Shown here: piece after piece, positions 26,701-40,018 of the stretch
Layout of the letters: every line of letters starts with the position of its first letter
Position numbering within the stretch: the first letter of the stretch is position 1
NCBI GenBank assembly: GCA_026545765.1
Contig: JAIFAC010000008.1
Coordinates: 457,501-521,500, forward strand
Source of the DNA: Plantago major
Taxonomy: Eukaryota; Streptophyta; Magnoliopsida; Lamiales; Plantaginaceae
Direction: 5' to 3'
Length of the DNA: 64,000 nucleotides
Position numbers and translations under genes: made by a program
Notes under the pieces: generated by a model
Seen by the model: the letters and a program-made list of their open reading frames with translations, nothing else
Told to the model about the DNA's origin: nothing
Database searches by the model: none

Positions 26701-27168
26701 ATATATTGGTGAAGTAAGATCAGTTAAACACTACAAGTAAATTTTAATAAGACAAGTAGATAAAACCAGAGAGTAAGGATACTATAAATTATTACAATTT
26801 CATTCTATTTTGCTTAGTAACTCCAAGACATGAACATACCACATTTGGTAAGGATAGCATATATAATTCATAACTTATACTAGAAGAGAGTATAATCAGA
26901 TTATTGAACACTATGATAACTGGAATACGTTTGATCACTAGCATGTCAGAGTTAAAGAAGGACTTATTATTAGTAGGTACAAAAGTGTTTATTATTGAAG
27001 AGAAGAATCCCCTACTATATTTCATAATCCATGTTCTATTTGTTATATACTATAATTTCTTAAAAACCTAGCTCTTTTTAATAGTAGACACCATAGCTTA
27101 TTAAGTAAAGATTAATTAATTAAGAGTCCTTTCATATGAAAGTGAGTAAGTTCTTGTTGGTACTAACT

Positions 27169-27192
27169 ATATTTATATTTATATTTATATTC
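27169..27192. repeat. Six-base tandem repeat (TATATT)n
   Basis: Four near-perfect copies of a TATATT-type unit. Confidence 0.85.
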
Positions 27193-27645
27193 TAACCTAG
27201 TGCCTTGTGGGGGTATGAGCAATCTTCTTCTTTATGATATATTTTTTATTATACCTTGTATACCTTGACATATTTAGCATAGTAATTTCTAGACATAGTA
27301 TATCCAAAGTACACCGTATAGTGTTTAGGAAATGGAGTAGTAGTTATCTTTTATAAGCCATAATTTAGTGTCTCAAATAAAGCTGGTGTAGCAAAACAAA
27401 AACTGCAGGTAATAAAGGAAGGAGGAAAGCCTTAAAGTATTTATTATTTTTCATTAGGAGAGTGCACAAAAAAAACATAGGCAAAGGTATATTTATTATC
27501 CCTAACATAATATGTCAATGAGGAACTTCTAGTAAGAGTTGATAATGAAGATACTATGTTGCGTTATGTAAATCTCTTTCTATAATATCTTTTATAACTA
27601 ATTAATTATGAATATGTAATGACTACAAAAGTTTCTACCCATATT

Positions 27646-27669
27646 TATACTAGGAAGTATACTAGGAAG
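27646..27669. repeat. Exact tandem duplication, 12-base unit x2
   Basis: TATACTAGGAAG is present twice back to back without mismatch, only about 30 bases before dispersed repeat 3 copy b. Confidence 0.9.
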
Positions 27670-27700
27670 ACTTAGATACTTAATGTACTTACTAAATTAT

Positions 27701-27775
27701 AGATCTTATAGTTGTTTGGGATTATACCTTCCTTTTAATAAATATCCATAGATGTATACGAAGTACTCTTCTTAT
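27701..27775 (+). repeat. Dispersed repeat 3, copy b
   Basis: GGGATTATACCTTCCTTTT, then AATAAAT and CGAAGTACTCTTCTT, parallels 23431-23495. The rest has drifted too far to align by eye. Confidence 0.45.
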
Positions 27776-28068
27776 GTCTATTCCTATTATCTCTATTCCA
27801 CTAAATACCTAGTTGAAGATTACCCAAGTACTCTAGTTTATTATGATCTTACATACTTTGTTGTTTTGGAACTTTTAGATACCCCCTTACTAGAAAATAT
27901 TAGAATTCTCCGTGTTTCTCATTGGTTGTAAAAATAAAAATTTGAAGGTATAAGGATAGGATAGAGTACTATAATACATCTTTGAAGGCAAGAGTCTTTG
28001 ATAAATAATCCTCTAATTAGATTAACCCTTATAAGATACTCCTTATTTACCTAATTTAATATACCTTA

Positions 28069-28112
28069 ATCCTTTACCAAATAAAATAGCATCCTTTACC
28101 AAATAAAATAGC
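28069..28112. repeat. Exact tandem duplication, 22-base unit x2
   Basis: A 22-base unit (beginning ATCCTTTACC and ending AAAATAGC) is doubled without a single mismatch. It is the longest of the perfect short duplications in the window and lies in heavily decayed class A DNA. Confidence 0.92.
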
Positions 28113-29294
28113 ATAGGTACACATATTTTTATACAAGAAACATGCCAAATCCTAGAAAACGAAATCCGTACATGAATGACGCATAACGCGCAATTTAATT
28201 AAGAAATTATATATAAGGGGTAGTTTTTTTGGTTAGAGGTACTACTATATTTCATTAGGATTAGACATTTATTGATGAAGGGTTATTTTATTTATTAGAA
28301 ACTATTAGAAGAAGACAACAACGTTATGCTATTATTTAAGCATATAACATAAGCAGAACTACCAAGACAACGTAACGTATATTATTTCTATTTTATAGTA
28401 TATCCAGTAAATACCTATAAAGAAGCTATTCGTGTATTCATTTCTTCCCTTATAATTTGTTATACACAGTACACCATTATTAGTATTAACAGCACTATTT
28501 CACGTAATGTGAGTCTTATACCTTCTCCTACTTGTCTTACTTAATAAATTTCATAAATGTCTTACATGGGCAAACCCTTGATACTTGATAGTGGGGTATC
28601 CTATAAATAATATAAAAGTGGATAACTTCTAGTTGGTGTAAAAGTATATTAGGATTTAATAATTTAATAAAGAAAAAAGACTTGTAGCTCTTAGCGTATA
28701 AAGGAAAAGTAAGGGTATACTATGATTCGACATACACAAATTCTTTTTTTATCGAAGGTGTATGTAAATAAAAACAAAAGTATATAAACACTGGCATAAA
28801 ATATGTATAAATGTAGAGTAGATAACATTAAGAAGGCGGCTATAACATAGAAGAATGTGCCTAATAATTTTATCGTACAAATGATACATAATCTATAATG
28901 GTACGTACTAGCAATATCTCTTTCCTCTCCAATATCTATTGTGTGCTCTCCCTCTTCTATAGTATCTTACATATCTATCTAATTACTTTTATAAGTACCT
29001 AAATAACGAATACTCCCATCTTTTTTATATCTTTTCTCGTTCTAACTAGTTGGTGAAGCTAATCCAAAAAGAAAATGGGGCAAGAGTAACACTCATAGGT
29101 GCTAAAGTATATATTATAATCAAGAAAAAAAAGAGGGAAAGACCACACACAAGTTACTATCATTCTTAAGGTGGAAAAGTAGATGATGTGTATTTAGTTA
29201 GAATAAATCATGGGTTGACTTAACTAGTATTGGAATATATAGAAAAAGTGTACATAACTTGACAACAAACACAACATTTGTAGGAACATCTTTC

Positions 29295-29350
29295 CTTTCA
29301 TTATATTCATCATTATACTTATATTTAGTAAACACCAATACCGTTGCTTC
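29295..29350 (+). repeat. Dispersed repeat 2, copy c
   Basis: ATATTCATCATTATACTTAT followed by ACACCAATACCGTTGC lines up almost without gaps with 20034-20080 of copy a. Only this short part is preserved. Confidence 0.35.
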
Positions 29351-29569
29351 TACTACCACTTTAATACGTGTCATACCTTAATGTATTTTTAAATTGCTCA
29401 TGTACCTATTAATATGTACCTCTATTAATATAGAATATAGAACAAGTGTATAAGAAAAAAGACCTAAGAGTATAGTATAATAAAGGATAAGCTATAAGAA
29501 GGAATAAAATATTGGTGGGTAGAACTAGACCTAGAATAAGACTATTTAAACTAATTAAAAGGCAAGCAA

Positions 29570-31760
29570 GAGTGCAGAGCTAAATTCCAACTTATACAAA
29601 CAAGAAAGAAAGAACAGATGTTTCCCCCCCGCCGATATAAGAAATACATACTTTTACTGCTATGTACTATTCATTAAAAAGTTGAGCCTTGTACTTCTCT
29701 ACTTCATACGTGATTTTTGAATAAGACGTATGCTAGACGTAAAGCACTACTGGAAACAAAGATAAGCAAGCAGTTTTCTTGTGGAAATTCCTGTATTAGT
29801 AATTACTAAGTAAGAATCAAAAATCGTTTAACTATAAAATTATACAAGTTGGGCCCTGTCCTGTGTAAGCATGTCTCTTTGTAAGAAACTTGTAATATAT
29901 AGTCCTGCAAAATAAAAATATAGGTCAGTCCCTAATGAAATAGGATGAACTTTTATGAACAACTGATCTTGATTTCGTAATCCCAGCTTCTAATTTGTTT
30001 TCTTCTCCCTTTAAGATTGCGACAAATTGGGATAAAATAAGTTTTTGTAATACAACCTTCCGTTACTCCGTGTTTAAATTCACAAGTCTCCTTTATAATA
30101 TTTATTCCATTTTAGATGTACAGCATGTGTATTCTAGGGAACTCTCTGGGTTGAACGGTTAAAAAACGAAAGAGAAGTAAACTTTTTCCCAAACAAATAA
30201 ACTTTTTCCCAAACAAATACTATGTAGAGACTACGTAAAATAGAAAGGGCACTCCCTTTATTGGCTATTTTTTTCTGAGTTAATCTCTGGTTTAATTGTT
30301 CTTGGTATAAAGAGACATAATAATTTCCAAAAAGACAGCCTAGTAAAGAAAAAGACTCTCTGTTATTTTATTGTGTCATGCTCTATGTTTCCTTATTCTT
30401 TATCAATAAAATTGCTATATTGCTTAAAGAAGAAAGATAGATCTATGTATAGTATAAACAACAGAAAAATAGAATTTATAGACATCTTAAAGGAATATAG
30501 TTTCGGTGCGAAAGTGGTTGATAAAATAGAAAAATATAAGAAGAGAGGATGTACAGAAATTACGGCTATTCAATAAGCCCTTCTATAATTCCCTCCAAAG
30601 GCATGTACTTTTTAATTATAAAATCCTCAGAAAGTGTGTGAAAGGTAAGATACCTTTGTTGTTAATAAAAAAAAGTAGGAAACGGAGTATTGGGTTAAGA
30701 TCGAAGATGAAGAAGAATGACTATAGAAAGAAAAGAAAGTCGATTGAAAAAGAGTCGTCGAGAGTAACCTACCTAGGTAGTATATAGAACAATTATAAAA
30801 AATACCCCGACCGAGAAAGAAATCATTGTAACCTAATTTATAGAATTTATCTAGAATAAGAAAAAGCAAAGAATGAGACATAAATAAATAGAAAAGATAT
30901 AGGAATAGCGACAATGAACCCAAAACTATTATTTATTTAATTATTTACTTATATCACTTATATCTATATACCTAAGTTAGGCGTTGCACTAAGATAATTA
31001 TTTTCGATCAATTTTTTTTAAATTTAAATTATAGTTACAGGATTCTACTTTTCTTCTCTTTATTTCCTTGCACCCAGTTACTTATTTATAACTTATATAG
31101 TCCAATAGTATAGCGAACAGAGCGTGAATTTATCTATTTTTACAATTCTTTTTTAGAATGTTATATAGATTAGAATTTGAAAGGCTTAACATTAGATAGC
31201 ATCTCCAAGAAAGAAGCACATATTTACTTACATCTTATGAAAGAGTTTGTAGTTTGTATATTAGAAACTGAACGCGTTAACTATTTGCCCTATACTTCTC
31301 TTTTTTCTTTTGTTGATAAAATTTATTAATAATATTATATATATACATGAATTTATACATGGATTAATGCTTTTACTTAGAACTTAGAAGTCAATTCTTT
31401 CATAAATTAAAAACTTCTGTTGAGTAATAAAATAAGTTGTTTTGGTGAACTCTTTTGCGAGACAAGATATAAATTTTTATTATATAAAAAGAAAGAAACT
31501 TCTCGATGAATCGTACATACAGAACAAACAGGTGGATTCCCCCAACCCAACCCAGTAAAGAATGAGAAAATTTTTTGTCTTATATTTATATTTGTGAAGC
31601 AAAGCAAAAACCGAGCAAGTTTGAGATATCCGAAATTCGAAGGAAAAGGATCAATCCTAGCCTATGACTCTTTATCTATTAAGTCAAAATACATACATCC
31701 TATGACAGGTCCTACCTATTCGTTTCTTGCACCAATGTAATATAAAAAATATAATAAACT
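29570..31760. other. Gene-free AT-rich block, class B
   Basis: The left edge carries a C7 run at 29624-29630 followed by GCCG. CpG and CpA/TpG are back. A 63-codon ATG-started frame (30385-30576, plus) ends in a charged, helix-like stretch and is discussed as a finding. The 98-codon frame at 30627-30923 (minus) starts with TTG and mirrors a purine-rich tract. I call neither a gene. Confidence 0.5.
30178..30217. repeat. Exact tandem duplication, 20-base unit x2
   Basis: A 20-base unit, TAAACTTTTTCCCAAACAAA, is doubled without mismatch and continues one base into a third copy. Confidence 0.92.
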
Positions 31761-32413
31761 ATAAAGTAAATAAACGTTGCTAGGAAGGTTCCAATACCTT
31801 ACGATAATTATGTGCTAGATTCATAAATGTATATTTAACAAGGAAGTATTTCTCTACATTTTCCTATGTATGTTATAGACTAGTATTGTACCATATTCCA
31901 AGTATTGGTTAGTAACTAAAGGTATATAGTGGTCTAGCCCTAAAAGTTATATACGTGAGTAAGGCATTCCTTCTTAATTTACTTAATTATATAAGGGTAC
32001 AATCCTTGAATTCACAAATATAGTTTTACATGTAGTTTGGTGGGTGAGTTAGATACTTAAATATAAAGGAGAAAGCATAAATGTATTACTTGTGCATTAT
32101 AAAGGAAAGTAAGTACTCTTGAATGAAATTGTTAATAAAGAGCTACCAAAGAGAGTAAGGTATGTTATATAGCACCTATGTTGTCTTCTTTGTCCTTTAC
32201 ACTTGTTTTAAGTATTGGTTTAGTTTAGTTATTGACTCTAAAAACAAGTAAGATATGGAGCTACATTACATTTCATCAATACCCATGAATTTAGAAAAAA
32301 CACTATACATAATAAATTAATGAAAGAGAAGACCTATATATATTAAAAGGAAATACAATATAAAGACAGGGAAGGGCAAACACACATAGGAATACGGATA
32401 AGTTATTTCGTCA

Positions 32414-32433
32414 ACTATAGAAGACTATAGAAG
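32414..32433. repeat. Exact tandem duplication, 10-base unit x2
   Basis: ACTATAGAAG occurs twice back to back without mismatch. Confidence 0.9.
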
Positions 32434-32493
32434 GATTATTAAAACTTAGGTAAGCGGGTAGCATATGATATTTATTAAGTGAACTCTTTACTG

Positions 32494-32523
32494 CTGCATA
32501 GTATATATTACTGCATAGTATAT
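32494..32523. repeat. Short direct repeat, 13 bases at a 17-base period
   Basis: CTGCATAGTATAT occurs at 32494-32506 and again at 32511-32523, separated by ATTA. Confidence 0.85.
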
Positions 32524-33989
32524 AAAAAATAGTATTATAGTATGTATATAATAAAAAAAGAAAAGAGGGAAATAAATTACATGTATTGGTATCTCTAAGA
32601 CTTGATCTTGTTTATGAAGCATATACTAGTGGAATTCTATTTATAAGGTTTAATAGAGGATTATTATTACTTATGGTCTTACTTTGAAATGAATTTAGAA
32701 TTTAAGCGTAATGCATATAATTGGTGGTTACCTAAGAGAAGATGGACTCAGTATTGGTTAAAGATAAGTAGTACTTCATCGCGTGTGTTGTTGTTGTCTA
32801 TAATAAAAATGAAATGCGAGAGAATAAGTCTAAATATTTGAATAAGGTAAAGCTAGATAAGACTAAGAGGGAGAACTCTATAAAAATACTAAATTGTATA
32901 AGGCGTGTAATATAGATTATTAAGAACTCCCCCCTTTTTTCTTTATCTTATGATACCAACCTTTCTAATAAATAGAAATAGCCAAGTATCGCTTAAATAC
33001 AATAATATCTCCCAAAGAAAACAACCTGTTCTATACTTTCAAAGTATAAAATTTCACAAACCAAGCTATTTCAATCTCTTTAGTGTTTCATATTTAAATG
33101 ATGCTATAAAATAATATTTACCTCATAGTTCTTAGTGATAACCCTTCTTAGTTGTAACCTTGCTAGCTTATATTCTATGTTATAATTCTACAGTGTATGA
33201 TATTCTTTTCCTTTGCAGTAATCTTAGTATAGGAGGATATTGTGTTGTGTAAGTACTTTTGGTTCTAATATTTTAGCTAGGTGTATTGGTGTAATCATAA
33301 CTCTATCTTATAAATGAACTTATGTGTGAGTGTATACTTTTACGTTTAAGAATAACTAGAACTTGTGGGATATATAAAATATGTAGTAACTCTTTACTTT
33401 CATGAGTCTTTCTTGGAGAAGTGCTTCTTAGTGTTAGTATACTTTGAGTAGAGAGTTGTTCTTTTACGTACTAGTAGACTCCTTTAGGAATGTACACTAT
33501 TTATTTTATGTTGGAGTTTCCCTTAACCCTTTCTATTTTAATACTTAAGTAATTTATTAGCGTGCTTATATTCGATCCTATATTGCGAGTCTATATACCA
33601 TACCTCTATTCTTATAATTTGAAATATTTCCACCAAGTCCTTTATCTTTGTGTTTCTATCAATTATCTAAGAATACTAAGCAGCAACAACTCATAACTAT
33701 CATTTTATTTATTTTTCCCACTACACTCCTCTTTGATTATATGCAGAGTTTTGGTATTGATTTAACACATAATTCCTAAATAACAACTATACTAAAATAA
33801 GATAACCCACGACTAATTAAGTGATATACCATATACAACCTAAGTAGCTTTAAGAATTTCATAGAAATAGATGTTAGGAGAAATGGAAGAGTACTCTCTA
33901 AATTTTATATTGGTTTTGTGTCAGCAAAGTATTATAGCTTAAGTTTCATTTATATAGTAATGCACATAATTGTTTGCCTACAAGACGTG

Positions 33990-36500
33990 TCTATAATGAA
34001 CTGGGCCAAGGTAATGGATCGATCCTTCTCGCTTCTCTTTCCAAATAACTCTAGTCTATATAATTACTTTAAATGCATAGTGTAATATCTCCAATCTCTA
34101 CATATAATGTTTATTTGTCTTTGTCTACATAGCTATAATTTCTTACTAAAATTAAGTAAAGTACATTTCCATATACACCTCTAACCTATTCCTCTAAGCA
34201 AGCACTTTTTGTCATAGTCACAACAAATTATTAGAGTCATCTTTGTAGTAAACATAAGAATCTTCTAAGGCTAACTACTTTCTATTTAATTTACTCTTTT
34301 ACAAACCAAAATATTCTCTAATAATACTTTTTGGGAGTTTGCCTATCTTTTCTTTCTAATAGATTATAATTTTTTTTTCCAATGTTCTTTTTTTCTATGT
34401 TTTCGTAATCAACAATGTAGTATACAATTCAAAAAAGTATATGTATAATAAAAATAAGACAAAGGCACGCCTAAGTAATATAATTTCAAATTCATAAGGG
34501 AAACAAAGTAATGAGAGTAATGAGAGCAAAACAATATTTCTTAAAAATGAAACTAATATAGTCTAACCAAAACAAAAAGAGTTAACTGGGAAGAGGAGTA
34601 ACCTCTAGGTTATTTAATATAGAAATTATAGAATGTGTAGTAGTAAATGCATCATTTTTTATACTATTTTGTATGCTATGTAGTAAGGGTATACTTTGTT
34701 TTAGTTTTAAATTATTTAGAAATAGAAAGAAAGAATACTCTTAATTTATAATAGAACGTGTTGTCTTCTTTAACTAATACTAAATAATAAAAGTAGTTTA
34801 TGTATAAAGTTTTACAATCACAATGTGAATTCTATAACCTTGACTCTTTTCAAAGTTCTATTCTCTTGGTTCTACTATTATCTCATAAATTCCTATCTCC
34901 CAGCTCCCAGGTTTTTCACTAACAAAAATAAGCAATGTACCTTTAAATTATTCGATATCCTATATAACTAGAAAGAGGAAGCCTTATATCACTTAACAAA
35001 TATGTTAATAGTTGTGGTTTATATTAGTTAATCTTTGTAAGATCTCTTCTTAGTGGAAATAACAAAATAGGGTTTGTACTATAGGTAACATTTTATAAAT
35101 TTTCATTTGCCCTTAGAGCGAAAATCGTGTTTACTACTTTTTCACCCTAGTGTTATGCAAGATTTTGTAAAATTAACACATTTTCTATTATAGAATAAAA
35201 ACGACTTTGCTACCATAGCATAGGTTTATGAACTTTTTTCAATTTTCATGATTATCTACTTAGTAAGTAGTAAATTTAGTAAATCCTGGTTGACTAACTT
35301 TGACATATGCTGAGATAGAATATTTTTCAAAATTTAGATTATTCTTAGGTAGAAATTAGAAAACCTACACCTAACACATATGCGGGAGTAACTTTCTCCC
35401 TTTTCGAACACCGCTCACTAAGTAATTTTATAATTCATACATTTACACTACACATACGTAGCAATCAAATTTCTAAAAATAAGATGTCTAAAATATATTT
35501 CTTACCTCGGCCTATACTATATTGAGTAATCAAATTCTTAAAAATTATACAAATCTATTAGTGAAATGAGAACTTCTTACTTTTTGTATAGGTGAAATAA
35601 GAAAATATGAAAAACATGATGCCTTCCCTTAGTAGAATTGGTTGAACAACATTTATACATGCAAAGTAATGAGAAATCATAAAAATATACCCAAAATTAT
35701 GCCTTCACCGAGGTAAAAATATTTTGGTTAGTCGCTACCTGCCCATTTTCGCAAAAGTAGAAATTTTATTTTTAGCTTAGAAATTATGTAAATTTAGGAA
35801 ATCTTTCATCCACGTAGTAGTAAAAGTTAGTCAACCAAGATTTACTAGGGAGGAGTCCTAAAAAATACAAAAAAATTTCGTTTACATATAGGACTAAAGT
35901 AAGCAAACTTGTTTTTATTTTTATTAGTGAATAAGTCTTTAAATTTACTAAAAGTTTCATCTACCTATACAGAAAAGTACTAAACTTGATTTTACTTAGT
36001 AGAGATCTTCTTTCATAGTAATGTTTAGGTCTTATAAGGCGAACTGCTTCTTATACCTCCTAGTACCTCGAAAATACTCTAGACATGGAAGAACATATTA
36101 TAGGTACAACTCTTTACAAACAATACATTTAGGTAGCAGCCAATATACACACATACATGATATACATTTCACATAATTAAGAGATCATTGAGATATGTTC
36201 TAAGCTAAAAATAATAAACTCTTATATCATTTCCAAATAGAAATATAGTACTCTTTCTTACTGATTTCAGTTCGTACACAACATATTTAACTTACCTTAC
36301 AAATCCATTTTGATCCAATATACCCAACAACCAACTTATTTTGATATAATTTATTTTTTAAAACATGCGTTAGCTATTATTCACACAGGTATTCTTCATT
36401 TTTTATGATTTAACATGTTTTTATTATAGGATATTTATGTCTACATTGTTTTATTGTTGTAAGATATTGCTTTTAATCAATGTTTAGTTATTGGTGATTA
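33990..36500. other. Gene-free block, intermediate composition
   Basis: CpG is present (GATCGATCC, GAGCGAAAATCGTG, ACCGCTC, CTCGGCC, CACCGAGG, TTCGCAAA), but TpA remains moderate. No open frame reaches 60 codons. An exact 9-base duplication, AGTAATGAG, lies at 34507-34524. Nothing else is recognised. Confidence 0.45.
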
Positions 36501-36516
36501 TTATTATTATTATTTT
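36497..36516. repeat. (ATT)n microsatellite
   Basis: About six ATT units at the edge of the next class A block. Confidence 0.85.
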
Positions 36517-38267
36517 AGAAGCATAATTATAGGTAGCAGATATTGAAAAATAAGATTAATATGTTGAAATATTTAATTAAATGAAGTAAGTGTAGTATAG
36601 AAGTTACAACAACCAGAAAAGGTTTAAGCATATTCTATAGAAAAAAGAGGGAAGTAAATATCTAACTAATAACAAACAAATTTAAAAGACATCAAAGGTA
36701 TTCTTAATTATAACGCGTATGTAGAAAAAAAGAAGAGATATAATATAAAAAACTATGTTCCTTGGTTCTCCAAAGGCATTTACTAGATATTTCCCTTAAA
36801 TAAAAAATATAAAGATAAAGAACTCCTAATAAATTTATTAAAGATTAGAAGTGTAACTCATAATACCTAAATAGAAGATAAATATAAGAAGTGGTTTTGT
36901 TTTTTTTAGAAAGTGTTGTTTATTTAATGATGGGACTCAAAAGAAAGATTGGATGTACTTAAATGATTTGTCTTACTTAGTGTTTATCTTAGTGTACTAA
37001 ATGTTATATATATTGCAGGTAATTGCTTTTGTTGTGTGACTACTACAAATTTCTTAAAAAGCACGTAATCATGTTGTCATCTTTTTCTTATACTACATAG
37101 ACTAAACCAAAGAGAAGTCTTCCCTTATTTCCTTATCTACCTCTTATTTTATTATTTCTTCCAAAATACATCATATATTTCTCTTAATGAACCAAGACAA
37201 GGATAACTAGGATTTCTTCTCCTAAACCTAATTTAATTTATAAGATATGAGGATCAATATTCACCTATAAAGCTTGTTAGCATTTCTTCTATATTTTTTA
37301 GGACTTGGCGCGTTTCTTATATACGAAAAATTATACGAAATTGGCGTATATGGTGTTTTCTTAATTAAGGGTATTGTATGTATATCGGGTGCATTTATTT
37401 ATGTTAGATGTATTTTGTTTTATTTAGTATAGAAGAGAAGAAAGAGCTACTTATAATCTGTATAGTAAATGTCACACTTTTCAGTCCGAAGTATAGTCAA
37501 CAACTTAATTTAGATATTTTTTTTATTTAATTTATCTATATACCTAACCAAGAAATAAGTCCTAGCTTATCCAATACATTTATTACTTATATTGTAAGTA
37601 GACCTGATAAACTTAATTTACCTATGCTCTCTCTTTGCGAACCTGTTCAAGTCTAAACTAAAGAGGAGTGATAGTCATATAATATACTCTTAGGAAAGTA
37701 TATAATAGAATAAGATGTACAAGATAATATTGGGCATGTAAACAAAATAATGATTCGTAAGGGAAAGTATTTACTCTTGTATTTAAAATATATTAATTAT
37801 TATATTAGAAAGAAGAGTCCATTATACTTTGATACTTACAATTTCTGAAGGGAAAGCCTAAACAATGCTAGATATGGAAGTTATTTATATTTATTATGAT
37901 CTTACAACCACCAGAGTAATAGTAACAACATATTTAACCAAATATTAATTAGTAATGAGCAGTACTCCTTCAAAGGTTTTACCGTATGTCTTTTTTTATT
38001 TTTAAAAGTAGAACATCTCCTTGTATACCCTTTGCAAATTGCTTTATACACAGCTAGTATTATTTAAATACGCTTGTAACCATTAACTAAGTATGAATAT
38101 GTTCTATAAATACCTACCTTATTAGAAGCCAAGAATGATAAGTATGCAATTTAGTAATTATAAGTATATTCCAAAGCAAACGATGAACTAATCCTAAGCA
38201 AAGCAAAGATACTACTCCTAGTAAAGCTATAGTATATATTCCCACCGAGTAACACTTAAGGTATACC

Positions 38268-38288
38268 TATATATATATATATATATAT
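38268..38288. repeat. (TA)n microsatellite
   Basis: About ten TA units. Confidence 0.95.
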
Positions 38289-39928
38289 TTCGTTTTAGTA
38301 CCTATACAACTAGTAAACTTATACAACAATACGTGTGAAATAATACTTAACTCTACTTCTTTTATTATGAAGGTACAATAACTGGCTTACTGCATCATCT
38401 TTCATTAGCATTTATCCTTAAGATGGCAAAGTATGCACTACCCATTTCTATTTGAAGGTATACATTATTAGAAATTAGAAACAGAGAGGAGTAAAGTGTT
38501 ACATAACTAGGAAGAGGATATACCAAAGATAGCTTATTACCTTAGTAGACAAATTGTATCTATACAAGTTAGAGAAGAACCCGGTAAATTTTATACATAT
38601 TCATACTAAAGTACTTACACCAAGGAGTACACACTCATGTCAAGATATTGAAAAAGGAATATTTTTATACTTACAAAATATTTCTTTAGGATTTCTAAGA
38701 GTAGTCTCATACCCAAGCAAAGACTTAGTTTTGCATATAGTGTCGTTCTTAGGCTATAATCTTTTCTTGTTATTACAAAATGTTTTATCTGTAGTATATG
38801 AAATACTTGCACGTGTATCTCCTAAGTGGGAGTGTAGAATAATTAGTATTTACTCTTAAGGAATTAACCCAATAAAGATTATTTTACAGGAATACCTTAT
38901 TACTTAGCAATATTATATTTATAATTTTTAACGCATACAGGAGCTAATTGCCTATATTTTTTAGTTAGAATAGAAGGCGCGATAACTTCGATACTCTTTT
39001 TATGAATATTACTTAGATACACAAGTATTTTTTACTATGCTGCCTTAACTAGGTTTTTAGTTAGAATTTTTTTATATACAATAAATTACTTAAGAGAACT
39101 CACATATATTCTAGGCAAAGACCTCTTATTAGTATTTTTAGGAAGTAATAAAAAGTATTGGTTTATAAGTTTATATGACAAGGTACGCGATGAACAATGA
39201 ATTCTATAAAAAAAGTAAGTGAAAAAACTTCTAATTAAGTTAAGTAAATTTATAATAGTTATACTTACTATATCTACTATAGTGTGGTATACTACTACCT
39301 GGAGTACTTGGTGAATATTACTTTTGTTAATACAAACTAGAAGGAGTCCTGAAAAAAGTCTTGGTTACAATTACACGCTCTTTTCCTATATCTTTCTTAT
39401 TTATTAATTAATTTACTATATTTATTTATTATACTATGAATACTACCTGAACGACTTACCCAATTTACTTGTGCACTTTTCTATTATTCTACTCTATAGT
39501 TTACTTACAAATTCCTAACATATTTCTAGTGAAGTTTCTCATATACATACATGTGCCCTAGCATTCTAACAGGGAGTATACTTTTTATATTAGTTCTTAG
39601 TAACAACCCTAAAGGCACAGCTAGAATAGTGTTTAGTATAAGAGTCACAAGTGATTAACTGTGGAATTTGAAACATAGCTAGGATTAGAATCAATTATAG
39701 TTGGAAGTGTATAGCTTAGCTTGAAAAGAACTAGAAGTTAACATGACAGGTGATATAAAAATTCATAAAGAAGATAACCTAGTTGCTTAGTACTTATGAA
39801 AAATAATATACTACGAAGAAGTCCTCCCTTTGACAACAAGGCAAAGTATACATCAATATTGAATATAACAAATAATACTGTGCTAGAATAGAAGAAGTTA
39901 GATCATTAAAGAGACTTTCTTTTTCCCT

Positions 39929-39948
39929 GCTTTGTAGAGCTTTGTAGA
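39929..39948. repeat. Exact tandem duplication, 10-base unit x2
   Basis: GCTTTGTAGA occurs twice back to back without mismatch. Confidence 0.9.
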
Positions 39949-39998
39949 ATTTATAGGTGTAGACTAGTATATATAATAGAAAAATTATTCCAACAAAG

Positions 39999-40018
39999 AG
40001 AATTCATTAGAATTCATT
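39999..40018. repeat. Exact tandem duplication, 10-base unit x2
   Basis: AGAATTCATT occurs twice back to back, about 50 bases from another exact 10-base duplication. An exact 9-base one, CTTGTAAGT, follows at 40671-40688. Confidence 0.9.

Larger units (their letters stand above)
18240..29560. repeat. Long class A block: RIP-like decayed DNA, no gene
   Basis: This is 11 kb of TpA-rich, CpG-poor DNA, mixed in composition up to about 19.5 kb and interrupted by a CpG-bearing stretch at about 22.06-22.47 kb. It contains the related segments at 19.78, 20.02, 23.32, 23.43, 27.70 and 29.30 kb, which is direct evidence that repeats make up part of it. The longest ATG-started frame (22827-23105, minus, 92 codons) is hydrophobic and tyrosine-rich with no recognisable domain. 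I read it as chance. Confidence 0.5.
31760..33990. repeat. Class A block: RIP-like decayed DNA, no gene
   Basis: This is TpA-rich, CpG-poor DNA of about 2.2 kb with no open frame of 60 codons or more. It contains exact short duplications at 32414 and an imperfect one at 32494-32523. The repeat family is unknown. Confidence 0.45.

Noticed and set aside
30627-30923. 98-codon minus-strand frame rich in Ser, Phe and Leu
   Set aside because: It begins with TTG and is the reverse of a purine-rich tract that lacks stops for compositional reasons.
38554-38859. Longest stop-free frame, 101 codons, plus strand
   Set aside because: It starts with TTG, contains no ATG, has no recognisable domain and overlaps a stop-free frame on the other strand. 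It lies in RIP-like DNA, where stops are common but such lengths still arise by chance.
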